DNA of 64,000 nt from Janthinobacterium sp. PAMC25594 (GTDB taxonomy: Bacteria > Pseudomonadota > Gammaproteobacteria > Burkholderiales > Burkholderiaceae_D): contig NZ_CP080377.1 in assembly GCF_019443505.1 (NCBI RefSeq), forward strand, positions 1,054,001 to 1,118,000. The letters are read 5' to 3'. Numbering within the stretch: position 1 is the first letter of the stretch; each line of letters opens with the position of its first letter. Below, piece after piece: positions 41,702 to 52,705 of the stretch. The position numbers and the translations under genes are program-made. The notes beneath the pieces are model-generated. The model worked only from the letters and a program-made list of their open reading frames with translations. It did not search any database and had not been told where the DNA came from.

Positions 41702-42646
41702 TCAGGGGATAGTCACGCTGCCTTTCGGCTTCTGCGTTTTCACCACCTGCATCGCCGTGGCGATCAAACTACTCATATCGCCCAGATTGGCCGGCACGAT
41801 AATCGAGTTATTCGTTTTCGCCAATTGCGCGAACGCGCCCACATACTGTTCGGCCACTTTCAGATTGACGGCATCTTCACCGCCCGGCTCGCGGATGGCG
41901 GCGCCCACCTGGCGCAGCGCCTCGGCACTGGCTTGCGCCAGCGCGACGATGGCCGTAGCCTGACCTTCTGCGCGGTTGATCGACGCCTGCTTTTCGCCTT
42001 CCGAGCGGGCAATGTTCGCTTCGCGCTCGCCGCTGGCAATATTGATCTGCTCCTGCTTGCGCCCTTCCGAAGCGGCAATCAGTGCGCGCTTTTCGCGCTC
42101 GGCCGTAATCTGCGCCTGCATCGCATGCAGAATCTCCTTGGGCGGCGTCAAATCCTTGATTTCATAACGCAATACCTTGACTCCCCAATTCGCCGCCGAT
42201 TCATCAATAGCATTCACGATGGCCGTATTGATATGGTCGCGTTCTTCAAATGTCTTGTCGAGTTCCATTTTACCGATCACCGAACGCAAGGTCGTTTGCG
42301 CCAGTTGCGTAATGGCGGCAATATAATTCGACGAGCCATACGAAGCACGCATGGCGTCGGTAATCTGAAAATACAGAATGCCATCGACCTGTAATTGCGT
42401 ATTGTCACGCGTAATGCATACCTGCGGCGGCACGTCGAGCGGAATTTCCTTGAGCACGTGCTTGTAGGCGATACGGTCGACAAAAGGCACGACGATATTC
42501 AGGCCCGGCCCCAATACCGCGTGGAACTTGCCCAGGCGCTCCACCACCCAGGCATGCTGCTGCGGCACCACATTGACCGTCTTGAAGACAAATACCAATG
42601 CCAGCAATAACAAGATCAGCGACATGCTTCCGATGCTTACTTCCAT
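41702..42646 (-). CDS. qmcA: SPFH/Band-7 membrane protein, QmcA/stomatin-like
   Basis: A 314-residue protein. One N-terminal membrane helix (MSLILLLLALVFVFKTV) is followed by the SPFH domain (VPQQHAWVVERLGKFHAVLG, then GLNIVVPFVDRIAYKHVLKE) and a coiled coil (QITAEREKRALIAASEGRKQ). Such proteins form large oligomers in membrane microdomains. The pairing with a NfeD partner directly upstream (15 bases) is the usual one and suggests a role in membrane-protein quality control. Confidence 0.9.
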   Translation of the reverse strand: MEVSIGSMSLILLLLALVFVFKTVNVVPQQHAWVVERLGKFHAVLGPGLNIVVPFVDRIAYKHVLKEIPLDVPPQVCITRDNTQLQVDGILYFQITDAMRASYGSSNYIAAITQLAQTTLRSVIGKMELDKTFEERDHINTAIVNAIDESAANWGVKVLRYEIKDLTPPKEILHAMQAQITAEREKRALIAASEGRKQEQINIASGEREANIARSEGEKQASINRAEGQATAIVALAQASAEALRQVGAAIREPGGEDAVNLKVAEQYVGAFAQLAKTNNSIIVPANLGDMSSLIATAMQVVKTQKPKGSVTIP

Positions 42647-42661
42647 AATCTACTCTCCAGG

Positions 42662-43078
42662 TTATCCAACAATCAAACGGCTGCCACGCACGGCACGGAT
42701 GGTGTAATGACCTGCCTGCGTATCGCTGCCGGGAATCAGTTCCACATCCCACAAGGCGCCGCGGTACATCACGCGCGCCGCGCCATCGACCCAATGCGCG
42801 ACCGCCACGCTTTGGCCGATATCGAGGTTCACATTCGGATCCTGCGCCGCATCGCGCCGCGCCGCCCTGCCAAAACGGCTGCGCCGCAATAACAGCGTGG
42901 CCGCCACGCCGACAATAGCGGCCGTCACGGCTTGCCAGCCGCCATTGCCGCCCGCCAGCGCCACCAATCCTCCGGCACTGATGCCGATGGCGATCATCAG
43001 CAAATAAAACGTGCCCGTAAACAGTTCCAAGATCAATACCGCGCCAGCCGCCACAAACCAGCCTACCCATTCAGCCAT
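42662..43078 (-). CDS. NfeD-family membrane protein
   Basis: A 138-residue protein; ATG at 43078 follows GGAGG. Hydrophobic helices lie near residues 5-30 and 45-63, followed by a basic RRSRFGRAARRD and an OB-fold NfeD domain (NLDIGQSVAVAHWVDGAARV). It matches the short (NfeD1b-like) form without a protease domain. It is co-transcribed with the SPFH gene. Confidence 0.88.
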   Translation of the reverse strand: MAEWVGWFVAAGAVLILELFTGTFYLLMIAIGISAGGLVALAGGNGGWQAVTAAIVGVAATLLLRRSRFGRAARRDAAQDPNVNLDIGQSVAVAHWVDGAARVMYRGALWDVELIPGSDTQAGHYTIRAVRGSRLIVG

Positions 43079-43105
43079 GATGCCTCCATCCTTGTGAATC
43101 CGAAA

Positions 43106-43142
43106 ATAAAAAACCCCGCAGCCTATATAAGCGACGGGGTTT
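43106..43142 (-). terminator. dps terminator
   Basis: On the minus strand AAACCCCGTCGC, a short loop and GCGGGGTTTTTTATTTT form a GC-rich hairpin with a T tract, 115 bases after dps. Confidence 0.8.
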
Positions 43143-43255
43143 AATGCGCAGTACAGCCTGATATTCTTCTTGCCAAACACCTATATACAAGCAGTCTAAC
43201 GCAATTCCTGATGGCGTCAATAGCCGGGGGCGAATTAGCGCCGCCGGCCTGGCAA

Positions 43256-43753
43256 TTACTCTTCCAGCAGGCTGCGCAACATCCATGCCGTCTTTTCATG
43301 CACATCGAGGCGCTGCGTGATCAGGTCGGCCGTCGGCTGGTCATTGGCTTTTTCCAGCAGCGGGAACAAGCGGCGCGCCGTGCGCGCGGTCGCTTCCTGT
43401 GCCGATACCAGGTGGCTGACCATGTCCAGCGCCGGCGGCACGCCGTCGATTTCCTTGATCGAGGCCAGCTTGACGAATTCCTTGTAGGTGCCCGGCGCCG
43501 GATAGCCGAGGGCGCGGATGCGCTCGGCGATCAGGTCCAGCGCGCCCCACTGCTCCGTGTATTGCGTCATGAACATCAGGTGCAGGGTGTTGAACATCGG
43601 CCCCTTGACGTTCCAGTGGAAATTATGCGTCATCAGGTACAGGGTATAGCTGTCGGCCAGCAGGCCGGACAGGCCTTCCGCGATCTTCGCGCGGTCCGCC
43701 TCGGAAATGCCGATGTCGATCTTTGCAACTTTGCTCGGTTTCTTGCTTGCCAT
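43256..43753 (-). CDS. dps: Dps ferritin-like DNA-protection protein
   Basis: A 165-residue protein of typical length. The ferroxidase motif HNFHWNVKGPMFNTLHLMF is followed by QYTEQWGALDLIAERIRALG, giving the intersubunit His/Asp/Glu iron site. The N-terminal tail is Lys-rich (MASKKPSKVAK) and could bind DNA. Dps stores iron and protects DNA in oxidative stress and stationary phase. It is monocistronic between two terminators. Confidence 0.95.
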   Translation of the reverse strand: MASKKPSKVAKIDIGISEADRAKIAEGLSGLLADSYTLYLMTHNFHWNVKGPMFNTLHLMFMTQYTEQWGALDLIAERIRALGYPAPGTYKEFVKLASIKEIDGVPPALDMVSHLVSAQEATARTARRLFPLLEKANDQPTADLITQRLDVHEKTAWMLRSLLEE

Positions 43754-43842
43754 GAGAACTCCCGTTTCAATGTATTGGTGGAATCATTTTAGCTGATCTG
43801 GCGCAAGCCCATCGAATACTGCCGTGCGCCGCATGGCAGGCG

Positions 43843-43880
43843 TAAAAAAACCCGCTGCCAGGTGAGCGGCAGCGGGTTTT
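43843..43880 (-). terminator. ppsA terminator
   Basis: AAAACCCGCTGCC, loop, GGCAGCGGGTTTTTTTACG on the minus strand, just after the ppsA stop. Confidence 0.9.
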
Positions 43881-43894
43881 CAGAGGGCAGATGC

Positions 43895-46327
43895 TTACGC
43901 TTTCAGCGCGGCTAGCTTTTGCCAGGTGTCGATCACCGAGTCGGGATTCAGGGACATCGATTCGATGCCCTGCTCCATCAGCCAGACGGCGAAGTCGGGG
44001 TGATCCGAAGGACCCTGACCGCAAATGCCGATGTACTTGCCGCGCGCCAGGCAAGCCTTGATGGCCAGCGACAGCAGGGCTTTCACGGCTGGGTCGCGTT
44101 CGTCGAAGTCGGCGGCCAGCAATTCCATGCCGGAATCGCGGTCCAGGCCCAGGGTCAGCTGGGTCAGATCGTTCGAACCGATCGAGAAGCCGTCGAAATG
44201 GTCGAGGAACTGGTCGGCCAGAATCGCGTTCGATGGCACTTCGCACATCATGATGACGCGCAAGTCGTTCTCGCCGCGCTTCAAGCCATTTTTCGCCAGC
44301 AGGTCGATGACTTTCTCGGCCTGGCCCAGGGTGCGCACGAATGGCACCATGATTTCCACGTTCGTCAGGCCCATGTCATTGCGCACGCGCTTCATCGCTT
44401 CGCATTCCATGTTGAACGCTTCGGAGAAGTCGGCCGACAGGTAGCGCGCCGCGCCGCGGAAGCCCAGCATCGGGTTTTCCTCGTCCGGCTCGTAGCGCGA
44501 ACCGCCGATCAGCTTCTTGTACTCGTTCGACTTGAAGTCGGACAGGCGCACGATGACTTTTTTCGGCCAGAATGCGGCGGCGATGGTGGCGATGCCTTCG
44601 GCCAGCTTGTCGATGTAAAACGCTTTCGGCGAAGCGTGGCCGCGCGCCACCGATTCCACGGCCTTTTTCAGGTCGGCGTCGATGTTCGGGTATTCCAGGA
44701 TCGCGCGCGGGTGCACACCAATATTGTTATTGATGATGAATTCCAGGCGCGCCAGGCCCACGCCCGCATTCGGCACGGACTGGAAGTCGAACGCCAGTTG
44801 CGGATTGCCCACGTTGAGCATGATCTTGGTGTCGAGCTTCGGCAATTCGCCACGCGACACTTCCGACACTTCCGTTTCCAGCAAGCCATCGTAGATCTTG
44901 CCTTCGTCGCCTTCGGAGCACACCACGGTGACAAAGGTGCCGTCTTTCAGCACGTCGGTGGCGTTGCCGCAGCCGACGACAGCAGGCACACCGAGTTCAC
45001 GCGCAATAATTGCTGCGTGGCAAGTACGACCGCCACGGTTGGTGACGATGGCCGCAGCGCGCTTCATGACCGGCTCCCAGTTCGGGTCCGTCATGTCGGC
45101 AACGAGGACGTCGCCTGGCTGCACGCGCTCCATGTCGGCCGGATCGTGGATCACGCGCACGGGGCCGGCGCCGATCTTCTGGCCGATGGCGCGGCCGGAC
45201 GTCAGCACGGTACCCGTGCTTTTCAGCTTGAAGCGTTCCTGCACGTCCGTCGCCTTTTGCTGCGACTTGACGGTTTCAGGACGCGCTTGCAGGATGTACA
45301 GCTTGCCGTCGCGGCCATCCTTGCCCCACTCGATGTCCATCGGACGGCCGTAGTGGTTCTCGATGATGACGGCGTACTTTGCCAGTTCCACCACTTCGCT
45401 GTCGTTCAGCGAGTAGCGGTTGCGCATTTCGACGGGCACGTCGACGGTTTTCACGGAACGGCCGGCTTTCGCTTCGTTCGTAAATTCCATTTTCAGCAGC
45501 TTGGAGCCGATATTGCGGCGGATCACAGGCGACTTGCCTTTTTCCAGCATCGGTTTGTGCACATAGAATTCGTCGGGATTGACGGCGCCCTGCACCACGG
45601 TCTCGCCCAGGCCATAGCTGGAGGTGACGAAGACCACGTCCTTGAAGCCCGATTCCGTGTCGATGGTGAACATCACGCCGGCCGCGCCCAGGTCGGAACG
45701 CACCATGCGCTGCACGCCGGCCGACAAGGCCACTTCCGCGTGCGTAAAGCCCTTGTGCACGCGGTACGAGATGGCACGGTCGTTGTACAGCGAGGCGAAC
45801 ACCTGTTTCATGGCGTCGAGCACGTTGTCGATGCCGACCACGTTCAGGAAGGTTTCTTGCTGACCAGCAAACGACGCGTCCGGCAAGTCTTCCGCCGTGG
45901 CCGAGGAACGCACGGCAAACGACATTTCCGTGTCGGAATCGGCCACCAGCTTGGCATAGAACTGGTCGATTTCAGCGGCCAGGCGTGGCTGGAATGGCGT
46001 TTCCACGATCCATAGCCGGATCTCGGCACCGGCTTGCGCCAGCGAGCGCACGTCATCGATGTTCAGCCCTTCGAGGCGCTGGGCGATGCGTTCGGCCAGC
46101 GGCAAGCCGCCGTTGGCGCTATACGACAGGAAATCGCGGAATGCCTGCGCCGTGGTGGCAAAGCCACCGGGCACGCGCACGCCGGCTTCCGCCAGCTGGC
46201 TGATCATTTCGCCCAGGGAGGCGTTCTTGCCGCCGACGGATTCGACATCCGTCATGCGCAAATGCTCGAACGAGGCAACATACACCGCGTCCTTGTCTTC
46301 CTGCTGTTGCGATACTGCGTTGGTCAT
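43895..46327 (-). CDS. ppsA: Phosphoenolpyruvate synthase
   Basis: An 810-residue enzyme; ATG at 46327 fits the family, a longer frame to 46414 is rejected. The N-terminal ATP-binding domain begins [15 protein letters not shown]; the swivelling domain has the phosphorylated His in [17 protein letters not shown]; the C-terminal PEP domain contains [17 protein letters not shown] and the Cys of [11 protein letters not shown]. It makes PEP from pyruvate and ATP for gluconeogenesis. Divergent from its regulator gene. Confidence 0.97.
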   Translation of the reverse strand: MTNAVSQQQEDKDAVYVASFEHLRMTDVESVGGKNASLGEMISQLAEAGVRVPGGFATTAQAFRDFLSYSANGGLPLAERIAQRLEGLNIDDVRSLAQAGAEIRLWIVETPFQPRLAAEIDQFYAKLVADSDTEMSFAVRSSATAEDLPDASFAGQQETFLNVVGIDNVLDAMKQVFASLYNDRAISYRVHKGFTHAEVALSAGVQRMVRSDLGAAGVMFTIDTESGFKDVVFVTSSYGLGETVVQGAVNPDEFYVHKPMLEKGKSPVIRRNIGSKLLKMEFTNEAKAGRSVKTVDVPVEMRNRYSLNDSEVVELAKYAVIIENHYGRPMDIEWGKDGRDGKLYILQARPETVKSQQKATDVQERFKLKSTGTVLTSGRAIGQKIGAGPVRVIHDPADMERVQPGDVLVADMTDPNWEPVMKRAAAIVTNRGGRTCHAAIIARELGVPAVVGCGNATDVLKDGTFVTVVCSEGDEGKIYDGLLETEVSEVSRGELPKLDTKIMLNVGNPQLAFDFQSVPNAGVGLARLEFIINNNIGVHPRAILEYPNIDADLKKAVESVARGHASPKAFYIDKLAEGIATIAAAFWPKKVIVRLSDFKSNEYKKLIGGSRYEPDEENPMLGFRGAARYLSADFSEAFNMECEAMKRVRNDMGLTNVEIMVPFVRTLGQAEKVIDLLAKNGLKRGENDLRVIMMCEVPSNAILADQFLDHFDGFSIGSNDLTQLTLGLDRDSGMELLAADFDERDPAVKALLSLAIKACLARGKYIGICGQGPSDHPDFAVWLMEQGIESMSLNPDSVIDTWQKLAALKA

Positions 46328-46479
46328 AATGACACCCTTACTGATGATAGAAATCTTTACGCGCGGTGCACGGACAGTCTTCTTGTTATTCTTGGCGTCG
46401 TGCAGCACAATCATACCGTTGCAGCCATTTTACCTTGTGCGGCGCAAATTGACGACGCACAATCTTGATCCGAAAACCC

Positions 46480-47328
46480 ATGACACAAGATCCACGCCCC
46501 CCCCTGCCCTCCGCGGCCCGCACCGTCTTCTTCGTTTCCGACGGCACCGGCATTACCGCCGAGACCTTCGGCCACTCGGTGCTGACGCAGTTCGATCTGC
46601 GTTTCCGCCAGATCCGCCTGCCCTTCATCGATACCATGGACAAGGCCTACGAGGCGGCGCGCAAGATCAACGAAGCCTTCGTCACCGATGGCCAGCGCCC
46701 GATCATTTTCTCCACCCTGGTGAAGAACGACCTGTCGGCCGTGATCCGCAAGTCCAGCGGCATGCACATGGACCTGATCCAGACCTTTGTCGCCCCGCTG
46801 GAGCAGGAACTGGGCGTGATGTCGACCCACACCATCGGGCGCTCGCACAATATCGTCGACAGCGAAGAATACAAAAATCGCATCGAGGCGATCAACTATT
46901 CGCTGGCGCACGACGATGGCCAGTCGCACAAGAACCTGTCCTCGGCCGATGTCATTCTGGTGGGTGTTTCGCGCTCTGGCAAGACCCCGACCAGCCTGTA
47001 CCTGGCCATGCAATACGGCATCAAGGCAGCCAATTATCCGCTGATTCCCGACGATTTCGAGCGCGACAAGCTGCCATCGGCCCTGCTGGAATTTAAGAAT
47101 AAAATTTTTGGATTAAGCATTACGCCCGAACGTTTGTCGGAAATACGCAACGAAAGACGCGCCGGAAGCAAGTATGCGGCCATCGAAAATTGCCGTTACG
47201 AGGTCAACGAGGCGGAAAAAATGATGAAACGCGAAGGTATCCGCTGGCTCTCCTCGACCACCAAGTCGATCGAAGAAATCTCCACGACGATCCTGCAAGA
47301 AATCAAGCCGAACCGCCGCGAGTATTGA
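46480..47328 (+). CDS. ppsR: PEP synthase regulatory protein (bifunctional kinase / pyrophosphorylase)
   Basis: A 282-residue protein; ATG at 46480. It starts [20 protein letters not shown] and has the P-loop [15 protein letters not shown] near residue 155, the signature of the DUF299 family. PpsR switches PEP synthase off by ADP-dependent phosphorylation and on by phosphate-dependent reversal. Its divergent placement next to ppsA supports this. Confidence 0.95.
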   Translation: MTQDPRPPLPSAARTVFFVSDGTGITAETFGHSVLTQFDLRFRQIRLPFIDTMDKAYEAARKINEAFVTDGQRPIIFSTLVKNDLSAVIRKSSGMHMDLIQTFVAPLEQELGVMSTHTIGRSHNIVDSEEYKNRIEAINYSLAHDDGQSHKNLSSADVILVGVSRSGKTPTSLYLAMQYGIKAANYPLIPDDFERDKLPSALLEFKNKIFGLSITPERLSEIRNERRAGSKYAAIENCRYEVNEAEKMMKREGIRWLSSTTKSIEEISTTILQEIKPNRREY

Positions 47329-47738
47329 CACAGAAGGCTCCGCCGCGTAGCGCAGGCATCACGTCGAAAGCAAGGTGTCTGCAATAAAACGTGAGGTGGC
47401 CCAGGCTATCGCCTGTTGAAGTGGCACTGCCGCTGGCCGAGGTCTTGCCAGTGGCTTGCTCTTAAAATATCTTTCGCACTTTCCACGACCTTACTCTCTG
47501 CTGCAGTCATCCCCGACTGGCCAGTGATCAAAAACTCCCTTTCGATGTCCCTGACCAAACTGCGGTGATCCGGCGTGGCCGATAGCAGGCCAGGTCGCAG
47601 CTGGCTGAAAACTCAATCTTTACACTTTCTTATTTATCAGAAATGCATTATTATTTTATTTCTTAAAAGCAAATAAGAGTTCTCCACCGCGCGGACATTA
47701 TTTTTGCTCGATCACGTTACCACCAAGGCCATCATAGT
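47329..47738. other. 410-base region after ppsR with a possible gene remnant
   Basis: No intact gene. AT-rich from 47620 to 47720, probably the promoter of the following lipoprotein gene. A minus-strand frame inside it is described separately. Confidence 0.5.
47406..47612 (-). pseudogene. Possible coding remnant on the minus strand
   Basis: An open stretch of 68 codons without a start codon reads FSQLRPGLLSATPDHRSLVR, then DIEREFLITGQSGMTAAESK and VVESAKDIL. It has protein-like composition with amphipathic helices, unlike random frames. It could be the end of a lost gene. The family is not recognised and the call is weak. Confidence 0.25.
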
Positions 47739-48194
47739 ATGTTTAAACGTAATACCCTTTCCGTTTTTGCGTCAAGCTGCACTATGTTGGCGGCCCTGTC
47801 ACTGACCGGCTGCGCTGTCAATAAAGCCACCAGCTCGCTCAGCCCGGGAACCGATCTGAACAGCATCAAAAGCGTCTACGTGGTGAAGTTGCCGCAAGAC
47901 GGGCGCCATATCGACAAGATCATCAAGGCTAATCTGGAAAAGCGCGGCTATGTGGTGACCAACGGTCCTGTATTGGCGGGACCGTACAACGCCGATGTCG
48001 CCGTCACGTACGCCGACAAGTGGGTGTGGGATATCACCATGTACATGGTGGAACTGAGCGTCAACTTGCGCGACCCGAAAACCGGCTTCCCGCTTGCCAC
48101 TGGCAATTCCTTCCATACCTCGATGGCGCGCAAGTCGCCCGACGAAATGGTCGATGAAGTGCTGAATAATATTTTTTCCGCCTCGCCGCAGTAA
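47739..48194 (+). CDS. Small outer-membrane-type lipoprotein, function unknown
   Basis: A 151-residue protein with a lipoprotein signal: hydrophobic helix then LTGC, lipidated Cys at about residue 25. The mature part (LNSIKSVYVVKLPQDGRHID, then KIIKANLEKRGYVVTNGPVL) has an alpha/beta pattern like small lipoproteins that form pairs with similar ones. It precedes another lipoprotein gene by 60 bases; both are likely one operon. Function unknown. Confidence 0.8.
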   Translation: MFKRNTLSVFASSCTMLAALSLTGCAVNKATSSLSPGTDLNSIKSVYVVKLPQDGRHIDKIIKANLEKRGYVVTNGPVLAGPYNADVAVTYADKWVWDITMYMVELSVNLRDPKTGFPLATGNSFHTSMARKSPDEMVDEVLNNIFSASPQ

Positions 48195-48254
48195 ATCCTG
48201 CGGTTTGCTGCCTGCGGCAAACCGCGCCGTGTTCACTCATCCACGACCCATATC

Positions 48255-48806
48255 ATGAAAAAAATTCTGCCATTCCATGCAGCGCGCCTGCTCGCCATCC
48301 CTGTCGTTGCCACTCTGCTGGCACTGGGCGGTTGCGCATCACCCGTCACCTATCAGGCAATGGTGCCGGTGACACTGAAAGTAAGCCAGCAACACCCACA
48401 ATCGGTGTCAGTGGCGGCGCTCGGCGGCAGCGGCACCGACACCCTGGGTAAATCGCAGATCGACAACGCGGAACTGGCGAAAGCGGTCACCGAAGCGATC
48501 AACCAGACCAAGACCTTTTCGCGCGTGGTGCCCGGCAAGGGCGGCGACTACCTGCTGACCGTCAACATCGTCAACGTCGTCCAGCCCAATTTCGGCTTTT
48601 CCTTCACTGTGGGCCTGGAAATGGGCTGGACACTGATACGCGCCAGCGACAGCGGCAAGGTATGGCAGGAAGCCATCAAGTCGGAATACACGGCCAGCGC
48701 CACCGACGCCTTCGCAGGAACCACACGCCTGCGCCTGGCGACGGAAGGTGCGGCACGTAACAATGTCGAGCAGGGCCTGCGCAAAATCGCTGAGCTGAAA
48801 CTGTAA
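48255..48806 (+). CDS. Lipoprotein of unknown function, second of a pair
   Basis: A 183-residue protein with lipobox ALGGC at about residue 27. The mature part (NAELAKAVTEAINQTKTFSR, then DYLLTVNIVNVVQPNFGFSF) resembles YajG-like and other small alpha/beta lipoproteins with a conserved pattern of a helix, then strands. Ends converge with the aminotransferase gene. No function assigned. Confidence 0.8.
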   Translation: MKKILPFHAARLLAIPVVATLLALGGCASPVTYQAMVPVTLKVSQQHPQSVSVAALGGSGTDTLGKSQIDNAELAKAVTEAINQTKTFSRVVPGKGGDYLLTVNIVNVVQPNFGFSFTVGLEMGWTLIRASDSGKVWQEAIKSEYTASATDAFAGTTRLRLATEGAARNNVEQGLRKIAELKL

Positions 48807-48842
48807 GTCACCGCACAGCCGGCTTTCCTGGCGGACCTGCCG

Positions 48843-50039
48843 CTATGCCTCGTTGCCCAGCACCTCCAGCGCCGCCACCAGCCGGTCCAGCTCTGCAGTG
48901 GTGGTGGTGACGGCCACCGTGGCGCGTACGATATCGGTGTCGCCGATATTGCGTTCCACCGTGAAGATGCCAAAGCGCTGCAGCAAGGCCTGCTGCAGCG
49001 CGCGCGCGTCCATGCCGTCGATGGCGAACGCCACCAGCGCCGTGCCGCGCACCGCATCCAGTGGCGACAAGATTCGCACGCCGGGCAACTGCGCCACCCG
49101 TTCGACCCAGTAATTGCGCAGCCAGGCCAGGCGTTCGTTCTTGGCTGGCGTGCCACCCAGGCGCTCATGAAAGTCGAGCGCGGCGGGTGCGGCCAGGATG
49201 GCGCTGATCGGCGGCATGCCCATGTGCAGACGACAGCGGATATCGTCCAATGGATAATCGTCGTCGCCAAAATGCGGCTCGATCTTGTGCAGCTGCGCGG
49301 CGCGGATATACACAAAGCCCAGCCCCGGCGGAGCACCCAGCCATTTATGTAAATTAAAACCGGCAAAATCGACATCCATCGCGCGCACATCGAGCGCCAC
49401 CTGCCCCAAGGCATGGGCGCTGTCGAGCACGACATCGATGCCGTGTTCGCGCGCCAGCGCAATCAAGGCGCGCAGCGGCAACTGCTGGCCATTGGCCGGC
49501 GTCACCTGCGACAGCAACAGCAGTTTCGGCCTGACGGCCTGGCGCATGGCTTGCGCGTAACAGGCGATGATCTCGTCATCGCCGATGGGCAAGCGCAATG
49601 TGACTTGCGTGCTGGTGACGCCACGGCGCTGCGCCAGCCAGCGCATGGCCGTGCGCGTGGCCGGATAATCGAGATTACTCCACAACACCGTATCGCCGGG
49701 CGCCAGGCCATGGTATTGCGTGATCAGCACCTGCATGGACTCGGTGCCGCTGCGGGTCAGCAGGATCTCGTGCGGTTCGGCGTGGATCAGCGCGGCCAGG
49801 CGCTGGCGCAGGATATCCACATGCGTGCGCGTGAATTCGCCGCGCACGAAGGGACTCAGCTGCTCATTCGTGTAGCGCACGGCCTGCTCGAAGGCGGCTT
49901 GCACGGGCGCGGCCATGGCGCCGAAATAGCCATGCTCCAGATTGACGATGGCGTCCGGCGGCGCGGGATACAACGCGGCGACCTGGCGCCACCAGGCCTC
50001 GTCACGTGCGGCACCGTCGGCGAGCACAGGGAAAGACAT
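48843..50039 (-). CDS. Class V aminotransferase-fold PLP enzyme (isopenicillin N epimerase-like)
   Basis: A 398-residue protein. It begins near NLEHGYFGAMAAPVQAAFEQ; the middle has DVVLDSAHALGQVALDVRAM, with the Asp that pairs with the PLP ring, and the lysine in FNLHKWLGAPPG binds PLP. The overall pattern resembles isopenicillin N epimerase-like and cysteine-desulfurase-like enzymes. Substrate unknown. Its gene starts 12 bases after the end of the RNA methyltransferase gene. Confidence 0.85.
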   Translation of the reverse strand: MSFPVLADGAARDEAWWRQVAALYPAPPDAIVNLEHGYFGAMAAPVQAAFEQAVRYTNEQLSPFVRGEFTRTHVDILRQRLAALIHAEPHEILLTRSGTESMQVLITQYHGLAPGDTVLWSNLDYPATRTAMRWLAQRRGVTSTQVTLRLPIGDDEIIACYAQAMRQAVRPKLLLLSQVTPANGQQLPLRALIALAREHGIDVVLDSAHALGQVALDVRAMDVDFAGFNLHKWLGAPPGLGFVYIRAAQLHKIEPHFGDDDYPLDDIRCRLHMGMPPISAILAAPAALDFHERLGGTPAKNERLAWLRNYWVERVAQLPGVRILSPLDAVRGTALVAFAIDGMDARALQQALLQRFGIFTVERNIGDTDIVRATVAVTTTTAELDRLVAALEVLGNEA

Positions 50040-50050
50040 GGCGACCCTGT

Positions 50051-50836
50051 TCAGGCCTGGCCCTGGCGCAGCTGCTCGAAGAAGCAGACGGCGGCGCAGG
50101 CGGCCACGTTCAGCGATTCGATCTGGCCCAGGTGCGGAATGACCACCTGGTGCGTCGCCATCGACAGCAGGTCGTCGGCCACGCCCTGCCCTTCATGGCC
50201 GAACAGCCAGGCGACGGGCTGGCGCAGGTCGACGTCGTACAGCTGCTTCGTGGCGTAGCCGCTGGTGGCGAGTGTCGCCACCTTCGCGTCGGCGACCAGT
50301 GCCGCCAGATCGACGTTTTCAAAGATGTCGAGCACGAAGTGCGCGCCCATCGCCGCGCGCAGCACCTTCGGCGACCAGCAGAAGGCCGTGCCGGCGCTGC
50401 AGTACACCTGCGTGATGCCGGCTGCCGCCGCGCTGCGCAGGATGGAGCCGACATTGCCCGGGTCTTGCAGGTTATCGAGCAGCACGGCCGATACGCTCAG
50501 GGGCTGCGTGACGGCCCGTTCAGGCGTCTCGATGAGGAACATCACGCCCACGCCGTGTTCGACCTGGCTCACCGCGTGGTACAGCGCGTCGGGCAAGCCC
50601 AGTACATGCGCGCGCTGGCTTTCCAGCTGGCCGACGATCTCCATCACTTCCGGATTGCGCAAGGCGCCTTCGCTGACGATGCACTGCTCCGGCATGCCGC
50701 GCAGCTGCAGATACGACTGGCACAGGTGCACGCCGTCGAGCAGGGTGCGGCCGGACTTGCGGCGCGCCTGCGAACTGCCCGCCAGTTTCAACAGCTCCTT
50801 GTATTGCGCGTTGTCGCGCGAGGTAATCGTCTTCAT
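50051..50836 (-). CDS. SpoU/TrmH-family RNA methyltransferase
   Basis: A 261-residue protein. The N-terminal 100 residues are a substrate-binding domain; the C-terminal SPOUT domain has [31 protein letters not shown] and [20 protein letters not shown], the three conserved motifs. It forms a knot and methylates a ribose 2'-OH in rRNA or tRNA; the exact site is not known. It overlaps rnhB by four bases. Confidence 0.9.
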   Translation of the reverse strand: MKTITSRDNAQYKELLKLAGSSQARRKSGRTLLDGVHLCQSYLQLRGMPEQCIVSEGALRNPEVMEIVGQLESQRAHVLGLPDALYHAVSQVEHGVGVMFLIETPERAVTQPLSVSAVLLDNLQDPGNVGSILRSAAAAGITQVYCSAGTAFCWSPKVLRAAMGAHFVLDIFENVDLAALVADAKVATLATSGYATKQLYDVDLRQPVAWLFGHEGQGVADDLLSMATHQVVIPHLGQIESLNVAACAAVCFFEQLRQGQA

Positions 50837-51471
50837 GCCACCACCTCCTGCGCGCCAAACAGGGCGATCACATTGCGCACGGGCGCGAACGAGCGGCGGT
50901 GCACGGGCGAGGCGCCGTGCAGGTGCAGGCGTTCCAGGTGCAGCTTGGTGCCATAGCCCTTGTGCTGGTCGAAGCAGTACTCGGGATAGGCCGCGTGCAG
51001 GTGCACCAGGGCCGCGTCGCGCGCCGTCTTGGCCAGGATCGAGGCGGCGGAAATCGAATCGACCTTGTCGTCGCCACCGATGATGGCCATGCCGCGTATC
51101 GGCATCACGGGGCAGCGGTTGCCGTCGATCAGGGCCAGGGTCGGCACGGTACTCAACGCCTCGACGGCGCGGCGCATGGCCAGCATCGACGCCTGCAAAA
51201 TGTTCAGGCGGTCGATTTCCTCTTCCGACGCTTCGGCGATGGCCCAGGCCAGGGCCTTGGCCTTGATTTGCGGCGCCAGCAGGTCGCGCTTGGCTTCGCT
51301 GAGTTTTTTCGAGTCGCGCAAGCCGTCGATCGGCTGACTCGGGTCGAGGATCACGGCGGCGGCGAAGACGGGGCCGGCCAGCGGACCGCGGCCTGCCTCG
51401 TCGACGCCGCAGATGATTTCATCGAGCGAGAATGGCAAGTCGTCAAACAGGCCGGGATAGATATTTTTCAC
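50833..51471 (-). CDS. rnhB: Ribonuclease HII
   Basis: A 212-residue protein. [20 protein letters not shown] near residue 20 contains the first two catalytic residues (Asp, Glu); ALIDGNRCP and later [12 protein letters not shown] supply the others. It removes single ribonucleotides and RNA-DNA hybrids. Downstream of lpxB, as in many betaproteobacteria. Confidence 0.96.
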   Translation of the reverse strand: MKNIYPGLFDDLPFSLDEIICGVDEAGRGPLAGPVFAAAVILDPSQPIDGLRDSKKLSEAKRDLLAPQIKAKALAWAIAEASEEEIDRLNILQASMLAMRRAVEALSTVPTLALIDGNRCPVMPIRGMAIIGGDDKVDSISAASILAKTARDAALVHLHAAYPEYCFDQHKGYGTKLHLERLHLHGASPVHRRSFAPVRNVIALFGAQEVVA

Positions 51472-51514
51472 GTTGAATCTTTGGTTGGTAATGCGCTTGG
51501 AGCGGTGATTGGAG

Positions 51515-52705
51515 TTACTTGCGGTTGGCGGCGATGACTTGCATGACGGCGTTGGCGCTCTCGCGCGCGCTGTCGCGCAGCAGGCTGTGGTGCATGTCCG
51601 TGAAGCGCTGCACCAGGCGCAAACGGCCCGGCACGTCGCTCAGCTGCTGCCACATGGCCTCGGCCAGTGCTTCCGGGCTGGCCGCGTTTTGCAGCAGCTC
51701 GGGCACCAGGTAGTCGCGCGCCAGGATGTTGGGCAGCCCAATCCACGGCTGGTAGCCCATGTGGCGCATGATTTCCCACGAGGCGCGCATCATCTTGTAG
51801 GCGATGACCATCGGCTTCTTGTACAGCGCCACTTCCAGCGAGGCCGTGCCGGACGCCACCAATACCGCATCGGCGGCGCAGATGGCCGTGTGCGAGCCGC
51901 CGTCGGTGAGCAATATCTCGACGTCCTGCAGGCCAGCTTCACGTACCAGTTGCAGGAAGTACTGGCGCTGCTTCTCGCCGGCCATGGGCGCGACGAAACG
52001 CAGGGAGCGGTCGCGCGCCAGCAGCAGCTTGCAGGCGCCGACAAAGGCCACCGCATTGTATTTGAGTTCCCCCATGCGGCTGCCCGGCATCAGGGTCACG
52101 ACATTCGCGTCTTGCGGCAAGCCCAGGGTGCGGCGCGCGGCCGCTTCGTCGGGCTGCAACGGAATCATCTCGGCCAGCGGATGGCCGACATAGGTGACGG
52201 GCACGCCCGCCTTGCGGTAGATTTCTTCCTCGAACGGGAAGATCACCAGCATGTGCGAGACGGCCTTGATGATTTTCTTGATGCGGCCACCGCGCCAGGC
52301 CCAGATCTGCGGCCCGATGTAGTGCACGGTGGGGATGCCGCCTTCCTTGAGCTGCTGCTCCAGCCCCAGGTTGAAACCGGGATAGTCGGCGCCGATGAAA
52401 ACGGCGGGACGCTCCGCCAGCAGCTGGTCGCGCAGCGCGTTCTGGATGCCCTTGATTTCGCGGTAGCGGGGAATGATCTCAAACAGGCCGCGCACGGTCA
52501 GCTTGTCGAGCGGCCAGTCGGACACAAAACCCTGCCTGGCCATGTGCTCGCCGCCGATGCCATGGAAGCGCGCGCCGGGCAGCTGCGGCACCAGGCCGGA
52601 CAGCAGCCGGCTGGCCAGCAGGTCGCCCGACACCTCGCCGGCGACGATGGCGACCGACAGGTCGCTGGACCGGTCAGCGGACGATGCCACGCGATGCCAC
52701 GCCAA
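51515..52705 (-). CDS. lpxB: Lipid-A-disaccharide synthase
   Basis: A 396-residue glycosyltransferase. [17 protein letters not shown] is near residue 20, [17 protein letters not shown] near 132, and [20 protein letters not shown] near 285, the last a typical LpxB motif. It joins UDP-diacylglucosamine and lipid X in lipid A synthesis. It begins inside the end of lpxA, overlapping by 32 bases. Confidence 0.97.
   Translation of the reverse strand: MAWHRVASSADRSSDLSVAIVAGEVSGDLLASRLLSGLVPQLPGARFHGIGGEHMARQGFVSDWPLDKLTVRGLFEIIPRYREIKGIQNALRDQLLAERPAVFIGADYPGFNLGLEQQLKEGGIPTVHYIGPQIWAWRGGRIKKIIKAVSHMLVIFPFEEEIYRKAGVPVTYVGHPLAEMIPLQPDEAAARRTLGLPQDANVVTLMPGSRMGELKYNAVAFVGACKLLLARDRSLRFVAPMAGEKQRQYFLQLVREAGLQDVEILLTDGGSHTAICAADAVLVASGTASLEVALYKKPMVIAYKMMRASWEIMRHMGYQPWIGLPNILARDYLVPELLQNAASPEALAEAMWQQLSDVPGRLRLVQRFTDMHHSLLRDSARESANAVMQVIAANRK

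Noticed and set aside
43919..46015. Plus-strand ORF of 698 codons
   Set aside because: Mirror frame of ppsA, a core enzyme with all motifs; high GC leaves few stop codons in the opposite frame.
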